Source: Phallus indusiatus (Eukaryota; Basidiomycota; Agaricomycetes; Phallales; Phallaceae). Taken from it: a stretch of DNA of 64,000 nt. The DNA lies in contig JAQFWX010000001.1 of assembly GCA_027605045.1 (NCBI GenBank), positions 2,418,001 through 2,482,000 of the forward strand, written 5' to 3'. The notes beneath the pieces were generated by a model. The model ran no database searches, was not told the DNA's origin, and was given only the letters and a program-made list of their open reading frames with translations. Below are positions 46,719-59,621 of the stretch, in pieces (position 1 is the stretch's first letter; each line of letters begins with the position of its first letter). The position numbers were made by a program, and so were the translations under genes.

Positions 46719-49700
46719 TTTCACTTTTTCGGTTGGACGACTACTATACGAGATGTGGACGTTGGAAAAGATATGTCAGAATTCGTGCTGAGTCAGAATA
46801 TGGTCTCGGCATGACCTCGGCAATACTTTTCAGTTCTAGTTCTTTCACATACTTGCATCCACCGTCCAAACATTACCTACAAACATTCCAAATTATAGTA
46901 TTTTGAAAATCAAACCTGAAGAACTCGGGAAATTACAGTCATGTGTTATCGCTATGGAATTTGAAGGTAAGGTGACGTGTGGCGGCTTGGACTGGTCACA
47001 AAACTCCAGCGTCCCCATTCAATTGAATTTGAGACCGCTGCGGACACTGCGTCTGTCAATTTTCGCCGTGTGTATCAGAATGCGTACTCAAATAAAAAGG
47101 TCTTTTTCACGCCTTTACAAGCTGCACCGCATAACAAAACACTTTTTGACCTTAGTTCCTAAATTTGGACCTTGGCTTTGTGTTCAAAAACAATTCCGGA
47201 CCTTCGATAAACCCGGGTACCATCTGGTCGACATATTCGCTACCAAACTGAATCTTGAGTCTTGGTCATACTACCGCATAACCTTACCAATATCTCTGTC
47301 CTTCAGATATTCCGGTGACTTCTCCAAGTTCACGGTTGACCGGGACCCTGCTATGCGATCAACTAGGGCTTAGATAGCTTAACTTTATAACTCTGCCCAC
47401 GAAGCTCAAATTGGCGCGGTGAGATACCCGTTTGTATTCCAATGGACGGCTTGAGAAAAGCCCCTTGATTCTTTTTCCATATCATCAGAGATCCTGCAAG
47501 AGAATTGGAGGTCACACCCGGTTTAGTCGATGCTGATGACAGATCAGGTCAAAGCTGTGTTTGTTGTTCAAACTAAAACCGCAATACTGTTTCCCAAGCC
47601 CTAGACTCGAGTCAACCAGTCACCTTCCGCATGATAATGGGCTTGAAGTCCACTTCCATATTCGATCCCTAGGGGGATATGATTAAGTGATTTACACACG
47701 GTAACAGGATGAGTATTGAATTTTTGCCACACTGGCAAGGATGGAAAAAAACTTACAATCAACCCTGGCTGTCTTGAGACCTTCATGATTGGGTGCGAAA
47801 AACATGCGCCCGTGCCATCTGAAGGGTCAAACGATCTTTGAAACCATCGAATCATCGAGGTAGATCTATCCAGTTTTCTTAAACGCGAATTATCAATATG
47901 TTAAAACTTAAATTGAAATTTCCAAGTGGTCAGAAATAACAAAATGATCACATATTAGTTGGGAAAAGTATGGGTCATACGGGCCACTCATTTCATTAAA
48001 CAAAGCTACTTGGTAATGCAAGGATTTTTTTAATGTCGGGTTGAAAGGTCGAGTGATTTGCCAAGGGGCATACTGATTATGTGACTCGGAGTCAACGAGA
48101 CGTATAATTAATTTGAAATTTAAAACTAACAAATTGGTCAGTTGTCACCTGGCCATGTGTAATACCTCGCGATCATCAATGGCAATTGCTTGGATTTATT
48201 CCCTCAATAATCGTAATCATGTGATATCAAAAACAAAATTATGGTGTCCTTTGTTCTCTCATTTTTCGGGCAAATATAATCACAAGCAACTTCAAGCGAT
48301 TGAACTTGAAGCGAAGTTGTAACGTTCTCGTTATTACGTCATTGCACTACTTTTGCTCCACCAAGTTTGTATTGAAACTTAATCTAATCTAATCTATTAT
48401 AACATCTTCCCAAATATTGTTCAAACGAGACATCAACTCTGGCGTACTAGTATATACTGGATGTCCAAGATGCGTGAGTGGAACCTCAGGCCTCAGCCTT
48501 CCAATGGCAAATTTCGTCAGTTTTCCGGATGCAGGCGGTTGTCGTCTTGAATACTCACCTATATTTTAATTAAGTCAAGAAGCCACAGGGCACACATTTT
48601 GACGGCGTCGTTACCTCTTGCCATGCATCGTGGAACGAGCGGGTTTTACTCTAAGAGTAATTTAATTCCAGCCCATTTCAATGGTAATGTTTCTATTCTA
48701 GATCTATTTACTCACTTATTTCGTTTGGCAAACTGATTAATTAATTAATGACAATTGGAAATTTGAGGACTTGCCGAATTGCGCCTTGGCAATCCCTAAT
48801 ATCAACCGCACTCTGTCAAACACATGATACATCCGGAATTATGCCCTTTGGGAGCTGCTTAGCTATCTCGTAAAATCATACAAACAGGTTAATATACCAA
48901 TTCCGAATCCTTAGATCCATATTCCCCATTTCCAATTACGGTGTGAGGTGGCGTGGTATTTTAGTCTATGGTATGGATTTACACTAATCTCCGTTTTGTG
49001 CGTCGTGAACTCATCTTCCATGCTAAAAAGTCGTTCCAAGATCACGTCATTCAGAAGACAGGAAAATTTGTATATGATCTCGGATATTTCCGAATTTTTT
49101 AAGAAGAACATTATCTCTCATTGGACATATTGATAGACAACGCAAAGTCATGTGTATGTAAGTTGTGCCTTTTGGCACTTATTTAAATGTATCGAAGAAG
49201 TTTTCGTTACGCATTGTTTACTAGATCCAATTATTTGGACACCTGCAATAATTGAATCCAACCCATCTGATGTAAGTTGCCTCGGCCCTAGCGTTCACTT
49301 AGGACTAGACGACTACGCTCCGTGTAGTTATAGAAAGTGATACATACCATTTCTAAATTTTTGATCCGGAAATGAGTTCAACTCAATCTTGATACAACCA
49401 CAGCATCGTTGTGCGGAGCCTGTGCACCATGATGCAGCTCCAGCTGAGGTGAGCTGAAGCTTCTGATCTTGTAAGTCGTCGGCAAGCCCTGTCGCTTCTT
49501 AAGATCATGATGTGCAGCCATGGTATCGTGTTCCTGAAATAGCCGGCGACATATGCCCTCCAGTTCTAGCATTTGCAATTGCTGAACGTTCAATGCAGAA
49601 AGGAAGTCGAATTCAACGATCGTACATATTCGTAAATCTATATCGACTTCAGAAGCACCGATATCATGTTTGTTTTCCCGTCAGATAATTTATTTCTCAT

Positions 49701-50850
49701 ATCTTCTCTAGCCTGCAACGCGCCCTGGAAGAAGGACTAGATATGATCTGTAGGAGGCTAGGAGCTATCAAACGCCGGATGTCGAGATTCGGGAATTGGT
49801 CACGGGTGTGACAACAACCTGAGGCGATACGGTTGTTCTCTCAGACAAAAATCGCAAGCTCACTGGATTTCAATTAGTCTTTCCATCGGTTCCGACAAAC
49901 CCCGATGGAACAAACTTGAGGATATACTGTGTCCCTAATTCGGATTAATCTGGAACTTCTGACATTTGCCTCTAGTGCCGATCCCCATACTGATATAGAA
50001 ACCAATGTTGTGGGGACGGCGGAAATGCTGCAATCTGAATTTAGGTCTAAGTTGCTCGTGCTTTACCACCTTCTTTCTAACCGGGCAAGTTCCAGCGAAG
50101 CCGTTTAACGAGACTCCCCGGTATAGGCAACAAAGTTACCCTGATTTCCTTGGATTGTGAGGCTGTGCTCTGAGTTCACCGATGATGCTTACCCTCATTG
50201 CCCGCGGCTTTAGGCTCAACGCCTTGGAAAAGTATACAAACAAGGATAGCATTTTTCAAGCACTCTTCCGATCTGTTTTCCTACATACTTGCATTGGCAT
50301 TGGTATTCCAGAACGGCGGGCTGTGAACGATGCAAACTTGAGTCCGATTCAAGGAACAGATCCTTTGACCGGACAGGACAAGACTTTGTGTAAAAGTCTA
50401 TGGGTTCAGCCCTTTCTTGTACACGGGGTTTGGTGCAGTTTGTTACCACCGACAAGGCTCGAGCGGACCGAATGCAATAAGAGTTTCCTTGGAAGACGTG
50501 CCGTTATTAACCGCAGTAGCTGGTCTTTTCCAGCACTGCAGGGGACAGGCTCATCCTCGCTACGATCTTGACTTTACTACGGTAAACTGAACCTGTCACT
50601 AACGAAAGTTGATTCAGCCAGACGTTTTCCCTACATACTCGCCTCAAAAATGCTCCGGAATCGCCTTCGTGATCTTTCCGAATAAGGGAAGGACCTCGCG
50701 TAGCCGACCCAAAACCGGCATCTATTTCCTCCATGTGAATATTTCTCATACGGTACTCTTTTTATCCCGGAAAAACCCATCGTCATATAAATATACCACC
50801 ATGGATTCTAATTCTCTTTGTTATCCCTCACAAAATCCAACTCAACAAAG
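46719..50850. other. Gene-free stretch, nothing recognised
   Basis: 4.1 kb between the terpene synthase and the first BBE-like oxidase. The longest frames (46903-47373 +, 50182-50571 +, 47601-47855 -) show no recognisable domain and no convincing splice partners, so they are not called genes. A short tctaatctaat tandem run is at 48382-48398. The area next to 50850 must include the oxidase promoter (TATAAATATACC at 50786-50797). Confidence 0.45.
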
Positions 50851-53127
50851 ATGCCTGTCGGAAGCCTGTTAACTTTCTTACAGATCCAAGTTGCATTCAC
50901 TCTTTTTACATCATTTTTACAATCTCCATATCCCGTGCCAATCCCAAGCTGTCGATCACAGCCGGGCGATTCCCTATTCCCTACAGTTGACGAACTTTCG
51001 CAATTCAACGAATCTATCGATGGACGACTACTTGCTGTCGTTCCTTCTGGTGCTCATTGTTCGTCTCAAGGAGGTTGTTCAGACGCAGAGTGGAGCAGCT
51101 CAATTTTCAGGAGTACCATGCCAGGAGCGATGACAAGCGTGAGTCTTTTAATTCACGTGGTTCCGAAGTGGTGTAAATTTTTCGCTTTGATATTGACGGG
51201 CGTAATTTAGATCAATTGGGAGCAGGTGAGCGGGATTATTCACGCCAATAAACAAAAATTCATGTTGTAAACGGGCCAGAACTACGACGCTGATCCGAAA
51301 TCGCTATGTTTCCGGAACAGCACTAATTGCGGTGCTGGTAGTGTGCCAATTTTTGCGGTGAACGCTAGTAGCCCAGTGCATATTCAGGTGCGAATTGATA
51401 TCACTGCGGCAAGGATCCAGTTTATTGAATGGCTGATGGTTGATTTATGTCAGGCCGGTGTGCTTTTCGCCCGGACTCATAATCTGAAAGTAGTTGTGAA
51501 ATCAACGGGCCATGACTTTCTTGGACGTTCAACGGCAAAAAACTCGTTTTTGTTGTGGACACGAAACCTGAGGAATATTACGTTCCATGAGTCGTTTAAA
51601 GTCGGAGGTCGTGATATGGGCAGTGCTGTTACGGTCGGAAGTGGTGTTCCTTTGACCATGTTGTACCGTGCCGCGAGAGCGAATGGGAAAACGTTTGTCG
51701 GTGGAACGGCAGCGACTGTAGCGCCAGCTGGAGGTTATGTGCAAGGCGCCGGCCACTCAGCTTTATCGCCTAAATATGGTTTAGCTGTGGATAATGTATT
51801 CGGTGCGAAAATTTTTTTAATTATGTGGTTGCTTATCGATTTTCTCATGACATTTTATCTTTTTTTTCGTTCTTCTTTGATGGTTTTTAGAGTTCCAGAT
51901 TGTTCTCGCTAATGGAGAACTCGTGACCGCGAATGAAAAATCTCATCCTGAACGTAAGCCATAACACGAAATATCTTCCTCTATCTATTGACGCTGATCA
52001 TTCTCTTAATTGCAGTATTCTGGGCTCTTCGAGGTGGAGGCGGAGGTAGCTGGGGTGTAGTCATCAGTGCCACCTTCCGTACCATTCCCCGTTTCAGCGC
52101 ATCTCATCAACGGCTAACCCTCGTCGTCGACAACACCGCAGATGCTGGAACTCTCAGCCAAATACATGCCAAGCACGTGTTTGATTGGGACGATGCTCAT
52201 GCTGCACAATACTTCTATTTCCGATCAAGTCGCCAGAATGATACGCCAAAGTATACGTTTACAATCGATACCCTATTCCCCGAAATACCGCTCAACGAGG
52301 CAAAATTACTGATGCAACCATTAATGCAAGATTTCCACGATCGGGGATTCGATTTTAACACGTCACATGCTTATGCTGATATCAATGACATCCTTTCTGT
52401 ACCGACCGATGCGGTAGGCGGCGCAGCCATCCTTACATCAAGATTTTGGGATGATAATGTATACCGGAATAACATCAGTGAAATAGGTCAAGCCTATCAG
52501 ACACTGCTAGATGGCGGTGCCGCTGGGTACGTCTCACCCAGAAAAAACGAGACAGAGTTGTTACTAATCAATGAATTGCAGAGTGCTTGGACATAGACTT
52601 CTTGGAGGTACGGATCGTTTTTCAGGGTATATTGCCAGCGGTCAAAGATCTAAATCGCTCTTTTCTTCTTTTAGGTCAAGTAACAAAGAACGCTGGTTTG
52701 GAGACCGCTGTCAACCCTGGCTGGCGAACAGCTAAGACTCATGTAAGTTCAACAACCCTCGAGGTGTCAATCTCGCGTATCTTGGCGACCTATATTAACG
52801 GATTTGGTTTTTGTCTTTTTCAAGATGATCGTAACTAACACGTGGCCTGACAACACATCTCCTGAAGAAGTAGAACGTATTAGGAACGATTTAACAAACA
52901 ACAAAACACCTGTTTTGGCCGCTCTCGCAAGACCGAACGGTGGCGGGTCATATGCCAACGAAGGCGATGTTCGTGAACCCGATTTTCAACGAACATTTTA
53001 TGGTCCACATTACGCTCGCCTGAGCAAAGTCAAGGCCCGGTATGACCCTGAAGACTTGTTCATTGTTCCTACTGGTGTAGGGTCAGAAAGATGGGATTTT
53101 TTGGGTTTATGTAAAACATCGGTTTAG
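50851..53127 (+). CDS. Secreted BBE-like FAD oxidase (PCMH-type), copy 1
   Basis: A berberine-bridge-enzyme-like flavoprotein oxidase; substrate unknown. The ATG at 50851 gives a signal peptide (LLTFLQIQVAFTLFTSFLQS), then GGCSDAEWSSSIFRSTMPGA. A 15-nt exon INWEQ (51211-51225) follows, then NYDADPKSLCFRN. The FAD domain reads NLKVVVKSTGHDFLGRSTAK (the His is the likely covalent FAD attachment), GSAVTVGSGVPL, GGYVQGAGHSALSPKYGLAV and LFWALRGGGGGSWGVVISAT. The C-terminal substrate half ends in RYDPEDLFIVPTGVGSERWD. The position that carries the second (Cys) FAD link in bicovalent enzymes is Ala here (GTAATVAPAGG). Frames join through about eight introns, including GG/gtacgt at about 52527 to VLGHRLLGGQVTKN. 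It looks intact and is paralogous to the gene at 56.6-58.7 kb. Confidence 0.88.
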
Positions 53128-53603
53128 ACAGACTAGGCTGTACACTTTTCACCTTTCATATACCCTTTTTAGATCGAAACCTAACTGTGCTCGTTGACAT
53201 TGCCCTGTACTATCACGGACCGGTTATAACACTTGTACAATACCTGCATCTCAACGTTTCACGTATCATCACCAATGTACATATATTCTTTCGCATTGTT
53301 TTCAATACAACAATCTCCTGTAACATATATCCGCTATATTCATGATTTGAGGCGCAAGGCATTTTACAAAGACGTAAGTGCGTGAATGAGAAAGTAAAGA
53401 TAATAAAAGGGAGTGGTGATATCATAATGATGACGATCATCGGGAAAATAAGAATGGTTATTGCGAGATAAAAGTAGAAAAAAAAAGTGACGTAGAAATA
53501 AGATTACGGGTCCGAAAAGTAACCGGAAAAAAAAACAAAAGGCCGTTTTGGGTTGGGTAGTATACTTTCGTAAAAATAAAACAAGACAAAATGTTTACGT
53601 ATT
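53128..53603. other. Convergent intergenic gap
   Basis: 476 bp between the 3' end of the oxidase (+) and the 3' end of the mitofusin (-). It holds only 3' flanks; A-rich runs at 53460-53545. No gene was seen. Confidence 0.5.
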
Positions 53604-56161
53604 TCAAACCAACCCTGCGGTGGTTCGAGTCTCAGAAGTACGTTTCTGGACATCGATAAACCAATCCAGTGCCTTGTGAGACTTTCTTTCTAGTTCCTCG
53701 GCGTTATTGACCTCCTTCGAATGCTCGTCCAACGCGACCCTGAAGCGCTCTTTTAGGTCCCATGAGGCCATCCTGAGCACTTTGCGAGTTTCCCGTGCTA
53801 CACGCAGCGCATGGGCATTGACATACATATGATCCTCGGAAATATCGTCCCTAGGTACAACTAATGACGACCGGATGCGCTTTCCAACGGTGCGAGGGAT
53901 GGTGCGAGGCAGTTCGATGATGATATACGCAGTAACACCAATAGTAAAGGCACCAAGCACCGGCGCCGCCCACCTACGGACGGTCTCGTTCTCGAATAGA
54001 TTGCCGACGCGCACGACTCCTTCAATGATACCATGCATTCCCAACGTCTTGCCACCAATCATAGACAAAGCACCTATTCCAACAGAAACGATGCTAAGAG
54101 TAGACGTCGATGATTCATCATCGTCCCCGTCCTTCTTCGCTTCTTCATCTCCGAGATGAGTGGCCAAGAAGCGGTGGAAGTCAAATACGTCCAAGACAGT
54201 GACTTCGAGAAGTTCATTTTGTTGAGCAAGACCGATGCCCAGACCGTGAACACCCCCAGCAACAGTCGTGCTGTGAGAAGACCTGCCACCTTTCTTGGGT
54301 AAGAACATGCGCTCGGGCATGAAGATCCGTTTAGAACGTTCAACAGTAGACGGAAGATGTTTGTCTCCTAAAGATGATATTTCAGCAATGCAACCGGTAG
54401 TCGTCACTCGAGCTTCGTTTTGCGCAAGCTCAACGGCCATGTCCAGACTTTGCAATAGAACTCTTCGGACTTCTTTTGTATACGCCCAAATACCGAACAA
54501 TCCTGGATATGTCGGAAGTCTAAGAGCTTTATCGACGCCGGGATGTCCGGTACCAACTCGTTCCAGAGCCATATTGAGGATATCTCTGGTCCTCTTAGCT
54601 GCTTTTTCCGCTCCGCCTTCTTCAATGGTTACGATGCCATCTTCGAGTTCTTCACGGCCTTTTTTCATCTTTTCTAAAACCGGCCTAACTCTTTCCAAGT
54701 CCTCCCTTGCTTGTTCAAGTTCGGCTTTGGCAATGACGGAGTTGGCGCTAGCCAACAAATCGACATCGGCGAGCAAATTGCAGAGATATGTCGAAACAGG
54801 GTGAAGCTTGGACTTGGCACGCTTGACGAGCACGAAAGAACGAAGGCAGTTCTCGAGATTGTCAAACGGTACACTTGATGATGTTGGTTCTTGTGCGGCA
54901 CTTGAGTCAACGAAATGAACGAGATCTTCGCCATCTTCAAAAGTGCGCGGACTGAGTTGTTTGATTTGTTCCAGAATTAGACGTTTGCACTTGGCTTTGT
55001 CGCGGATTTGATCGAAACGATTAACAACGATGAAAAGATAAGCCTTTTCATTGCTTGCATTCCACAAGAACTCTTTCGCCGAGAGAGTGAAGTGATTCTC
55101 AGCTGAGACGACAAAGACAACTACGTCAATCTCCTCTTGACGGGCGAACAAAGCAGTCGTCTTTAGACTGTCTCTGTTTAATCCAGGTGCGTCAATGAGA
55201 GCGATATCGACGACGCCGTTGTGCAATAGCGATTTGGTGGGTCCACGGGCGTCAGCGACATATAAGCGCATCATTTGTTTGACGTCCTCGTTTTCGCCGA
55301 CAATGTCGTTGAGATCTTCAAGCGATGCGCGGACAAAGGTAGATTCGTCCTTGATGTCATATGTAACACCCTCTTTGAAGAGATGCACTTCTTCAACACT
55401 ATTGTTCTCTGCTGCGTCGTGGACTTCGCAGAACATCGTAGTACATGGCTGCTGGTCTACCGGCAAAACTTGCTTACGCAGAAGGGCGTTTACGAATGTC
55501 GATTTCCCAGCATTGAGATCACCAGTAACCAGAACTTTAGACGATGTATCTTCAATACGAAGACGGAGCTTATCGATATGGTTGATGGCAGCTGTAATGC
55601 GCTCGTCCAAGAGTTTCGCCACAGATGCTTTTTCCAGCTGAGAGATTAGTGCTGTGGGATTCGCAGACTGCATGCCTAATTTGAGATCGAGGCGTAAGAC
55701 GTGGAAACTCTCTTTAGCGTCAGATTCCGCCGCAATATCTGCGTCCTGCTTCTGTTCCTCGAAAACTGGGGCCGCTGGAAGAGTAGCGGCGCGTTGAAGC
55801 TCTGGTTTCATCTTCGACGCGATATCGTCGGTGGACGCCGTACGTCTGACGGTGTCATTCCAGACTGAGTTAGTCGGATATCTGATAATCCACGAGTCCT
55901 TATTGAAGATTTTGAAATCGTTAAGAATAGACTTTGCTGAATCAATAGCCGTTGCGAGACTACGGAAGGGGATGAGGCAGATTAGTGCTACGCAAAATCA
56001 CAATAAATATACGTAACTACATACCGGTTTTTCTGATTTAGATATGAAGTTTGAACATCCTCATCTCTCAAAGACACATCTTCCTTCAATTGAGATACAA
56101 CAGGTATCGGAGGAGGGGAGCTTGTCAGAGAACGGGATGGAGGTATATAGGCCTGAGACAT
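53604..56161 (-). CDS. fzo1: Mitofusin/Fzo1-type mitochondrial fusion GTPase
   Basis: A dynamin-like GTPase of the mitochondrial outer membrane needed for outer-membrane fusion. Exon 1 (56161-56028) starts MSQAYIPPSRSLTSSPPP and ends NQKNR; after one intron the main exon starts LATAIDSAKSILNDFKIFNK. The GTPase domain has the P-loop VLVTGDLNAGKSTFVNALL, the switch PCTTMFCEV, the G3 DAPGLNRDS and the G4-like FIVVNRFDQI. A heptad-rich middle follows (EQAREDLERVRPVLEKMKKG), then two neighbouring membrane helices (about TLSIVSVGIGALSMIGGKTL and PVLGAFTIGVTAYIIIELPR, 54100-53900) with a short loop, and a C-terminal helical region ending near ETRTTAGLV. Length and order fit fungal Fzo1. It is a housekeeping gene, placed between two BBE-like oxidase genes. 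Confidence 0.92.
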
Positions 56162-56560
56162 GATGAATTACTTTCACCAGTGGTCAATTGAGGAAGCTAT
56201 ATCTTCCACACAAGCTTGTATGTTCCGGGATAGCCTTGACGTCGTTGTCAGCGACGGTGAGCAACGTCAATTTTTACGGGTAGTGAGTGGGTGGTGAAGA
56301 AATTTGACTCCGGGAATACCCGCGAGCGCCGTGACATGCCCTCTCGGCGTTTCGGCGTCATTTCGGCACGCGGCTTGTAATCTATAGCCGAAACAAATTT
56401 CAGGCTGGAACAACGCTGGGCTTTTGAAAATTCAAATTGTGCAGTGGTGCTTATCATTACGTGCCTATAATATCTTATGCTATGTTCCGACTGGAGAGGT
56501 AATTACATCATATCTAATACTACCCAATATCCAATAACCTTCAACAAGTTTGCTCAAGTT
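56162..56560. other. Intergenic between mitofusin and BBE-like copy 2
   Basis: 399 bp holding the mitofusin promoter (both genes run leftward, so also the 3' flank of the oxidase). No coding signature was seen. Confidence 0.45.
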
Positions 56561-58747
56561 TCATACCTGGCACAATCCGTATCTATCCCATCGCTCAGAG
56601 CCTACTCCAGCGGAGACGATGAAGAGATCAAAAGGATCATAAGTGGCTTTTACTTCCAGGAGACGAGGATAATTGGCAAGACCGAAGAATTTCTCTTGAA
56701 AGTGAGGCTCAAGAACGTCAGCTTCGTTGGAGTAAGAGCCACTTTCGAATCCACCCGCTAGTGCATCAAGGACGGGAACCTGGCCATTCGTTAAATTGGA
56801 GTGAATTGCGATGGTTTGCGCGGCGGGGGTGTCGTCTGTCCAGAAGGCTCCTGTTATTATCTATGATTTTACGATTGAGCAGAGATTTCCCGCTGGTGTT
56901 TTGCATCAACTTACGTGAGCTTTTGCTGTTCGCCATTTAGGATTGACAGCTGAACTGATATTCGCATTTCTTGCTACTTGTCCTACAGAAAAGCCATTGT
57001 CACCGACCAATCCATTGTGTTTTATCAACATACCTCCGGCAACCATATGTCCCAGGATTATTCTTCGGTGCTATAATCAACATCAAGATAATCGCACAAC
57101 AGACTAAAACGATTTACGTAATGCCTCCCATATCCAGCAACGTCTTGTATGCCTCTCCGATAACAGATACATTTCCTCTGTATACACTTTCAGGAATCAG
57201 CCTGGATCCCAAGATCACATCCTCTCCAGCCGATGTACCACTCGTAATAAGATCGTTTACTACACCGGTGGTAAAGGTTGTGCCGACAAACTCTGCTACT
57301 CCCATCGCATCGTTCAAAAAAGGTGCCAAAGAAGCATTTACGAAAGCCTCGGACGTTATATTCGGCCATATCGCTAGGATTGATAGCTCGTATGTGGTTG
57401 GCAAAGCTGCGAGTTCCAGATAAAAGTAATGCCCGACGCCCAAATCATCCCAATCAAAAATATGCTTTGCGTGTATTTCCATCAGCTCGGCGGCTGCAGC
57501 GTTGCTGTTCACGCTCAGTATTGTATTTGTGTGGATTGCGTTGAAAGTCGGAAAAGTACGGAATGTCGTGCTGATAATGACGCCCCACGAGCCTGCGCCA
57601 CCACCTCGTAATGCCCAAAATACTACATGAAATTGTTATCGGCCAAAGCTGCCTTTAGTGATTTAGCCTTACAATCAGAATGGGAGCCTTCGGACGCAGT
57701 TATCAATTCCCCGTCGGCGGTGACAATTTGGAAAGCTTGAAGACGGAATCTAAATTAGTATGTTTCATCAATATTACACATGTTTAGATAACTTACCCAA
57801 TGCATTATCAGCCGCGAGGCCTAATGCGGGTGAAAGATACGCATGACCCGCACCCTGTACATATCCACCTGATTGTGCAATAGAAGCGCTGGTCCCACCC
57901 ACAACAATTTTTCCCTCTGTCTTTGCAGCATCGTAAAGGTCACCGACAAGCACGCCACTTCCCACTGTAACAGCACTACCAAGGTTTACTCCATCTATAA
58001 TAAACTCATCATGGAACGTGATATTCTGAAAATTATGCGTCCACAATAAGAGCGAACTTTTTGCCGTCGATCTGCCGAGGAAATCATGTCCCGTTGATTT
58101 GATGGAAACCCGAAGATTATATTGGGATGCAAAACGTACACCTGCCTAAATTTTTTTGCTCTTAGCGAAAGAAAGGACCAATTTCAAAACGGAAGCTTGG
58201 CAATAACTTTGTACCTGAACGTGTGCGACTTCCGTGGCGTTTACGGCCAGAACAGGCACCAAACCTTGTCCACAATTGGAGGTATTTCGAAAACAGATCG
58301 AAGGCGGATTCGCGAGGTAATCCTATCCTGACATGTCAGCTCGATTGAGAATAACTCCATATTATTTAGCTTAACCATACTTGTTCCCAGTTAGGCTAAA
58401 GCAAGAGGAATTGTCATAAAACGCTGAAAATTTTCCCGCCACTTCGCGTAACCTAATCCACTTACTGACAGCATCGCTCCAGGAATCGACCTTCGAAACG
58501 CGTCGTCATTCCATAATTCGTCTGAGCACCCTCCTATTTCCTGACAAAATTCTCCACTGGGCACGACATTTAATAATTGGCCTCCGATTGAAGTGTTAAA
58601 TTGCTGTAGCGTTTGTGCAGAAGGAAAGCCTGGATCTCCAGGCTGATTTCGACAGTTATTGTTATGACTAGTAGTGGCAGAGTGCACCGCGCTGAAGAAA
58701 GTAAAGAGGATAAGGGACAAAAATGCTGAGGTTAGACAAGACATCAT
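56561..58747 (-). CDS. Secreted BBE-like FAD oxidase (PCMH-type), copy 2
   Basis: A paralogue of the oxidase at 50.9-53.1 kb. The ATG at 58747 gives a signal peptide (SAFLSLILFTFFSAVHSA), then GGCSDELWNDDAFRRSIPGA. A 15-nt exon PNWEQ (58381-58395) follows, then DYLANPPSICFRNTSNCGQG. The FAD domain reads NLRVSIKSTGHDFLGRSTAK (attachment His), GSAVTVGSGVLVGDLY, GGYVQGAGHAYLSPALGLAA and LFWALRGGGAGSWGVIISTT. The C-terminal half has VNPKWRTAKAH spliced to GAFWTDDTPAAQTIAIHSNL, and a final YDPFDLFIVSAGVGSERWD. The second-link Cys position is again not Cys (GTSASIAQSGG). The stop is at 56561. All exons found join in frame. Substrate unknown. Confidence 0.87.
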
Positions 58748-59621
58748 CGTCGTCTCCTAATCATTTGCAAAGCATACTTTTACTCTTTTTATATACAAAC
58801 GAAGACATCGGGCCGAGGATTGATCTGGCACCTAGAGGTTGATATATTTAGTATTAAACTGTAAACATAGCAGAACGCCGTACCACTGGGTAGTACATCA
58901 GCATATCTGTACTGACTTTGACTATGTGAATACACACCAAGTTTAACAGATAATTGGTGGTGATTGTCAGGGAATGATCGCAAATGTACATGTGCAGTCA
59001 GAGCCCAAAGTTACCATGAAATAGATGGTCCTGGTCTAAAGCTTCAGAAGGCATGGGGTCCCGTAAGCCACTTGCAACGATTACCTTAAGGAGGTTACGG
59101 TACATCCAGTCGCGACCGCGTGGCCCCGAGTTCGGGTTGCCGCATGCTCAGCGAAGCCTCGCTTCCCAGGCTGTCACTTAGGCTGTCAGGTGTGTATGTA
59201 TTTAAATAAATACCTGCGCAGTTGCAAACGTATATGTACTCGATATTTCACGAGACAATACCCGGCAGTATATCGTCGACACTTGGATCTGGACCTTTTA
59301 ATGTGATCGCCTGTTGGACATTGGCCAGACTCTTGACTCTACATTTTTCGTTCTTGGATATACCAATATTACCAGTATTTAACTCCGTTTGGCATGATAA
59401 CATATAAAGACATTTTCAAATTGATAGCCCAGTGTGTTTGTAACGAATGGTTTGCTTGGTAATTCAAGCTGTAAAACATCGGGATTCGGGATAAATCATC
59501 GCAGTAAAATAAATAACGCAAGGCATTTTTCGAGTACATAAATTACAAGTATCATAGAGCCTAAAATTCGCATGCTCTGACATCACGGGTGACACCCATT
59601 GTGTATCAAATTTTGAACGTA
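58748..59621. other. Intergenic, nothing recognised
   Basis: Holds the promoter of BBE-like copy 2 (a TATATAC element at 58789-58795 lies about 40 bp before its start) and the 3' flank of the sixth DUF6533-like gene. No gene signature was seen; the frame at 59222-59407 is unsupported. Confidence 0.45.

Noticed and set aside
46903..47373. 156-codon frame downstream of the terpene synthase
   Set aside because: No domain, no convincing intron partners, and composition like the surrounding intergenic DNA.
50182..50571. 129-codon plus-strand frame before the first oxidase
   Set aside because: No recognisable motif and no signal of splicing; likely chance.
54295..54804. Plus-strand open frame of 169 codons inside the mitofusin gene
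   Set aside because: It is the antisense shadow of a long conserved GTPase exon, with no domain of its own.
55195..55641. Plus-strand open frame of 148 codons over the GTPase domain
   Set aside because: Antisense shadow of the mitofusin GTPase domain; Ser/Arg-rich composition reflects the reverse strand.
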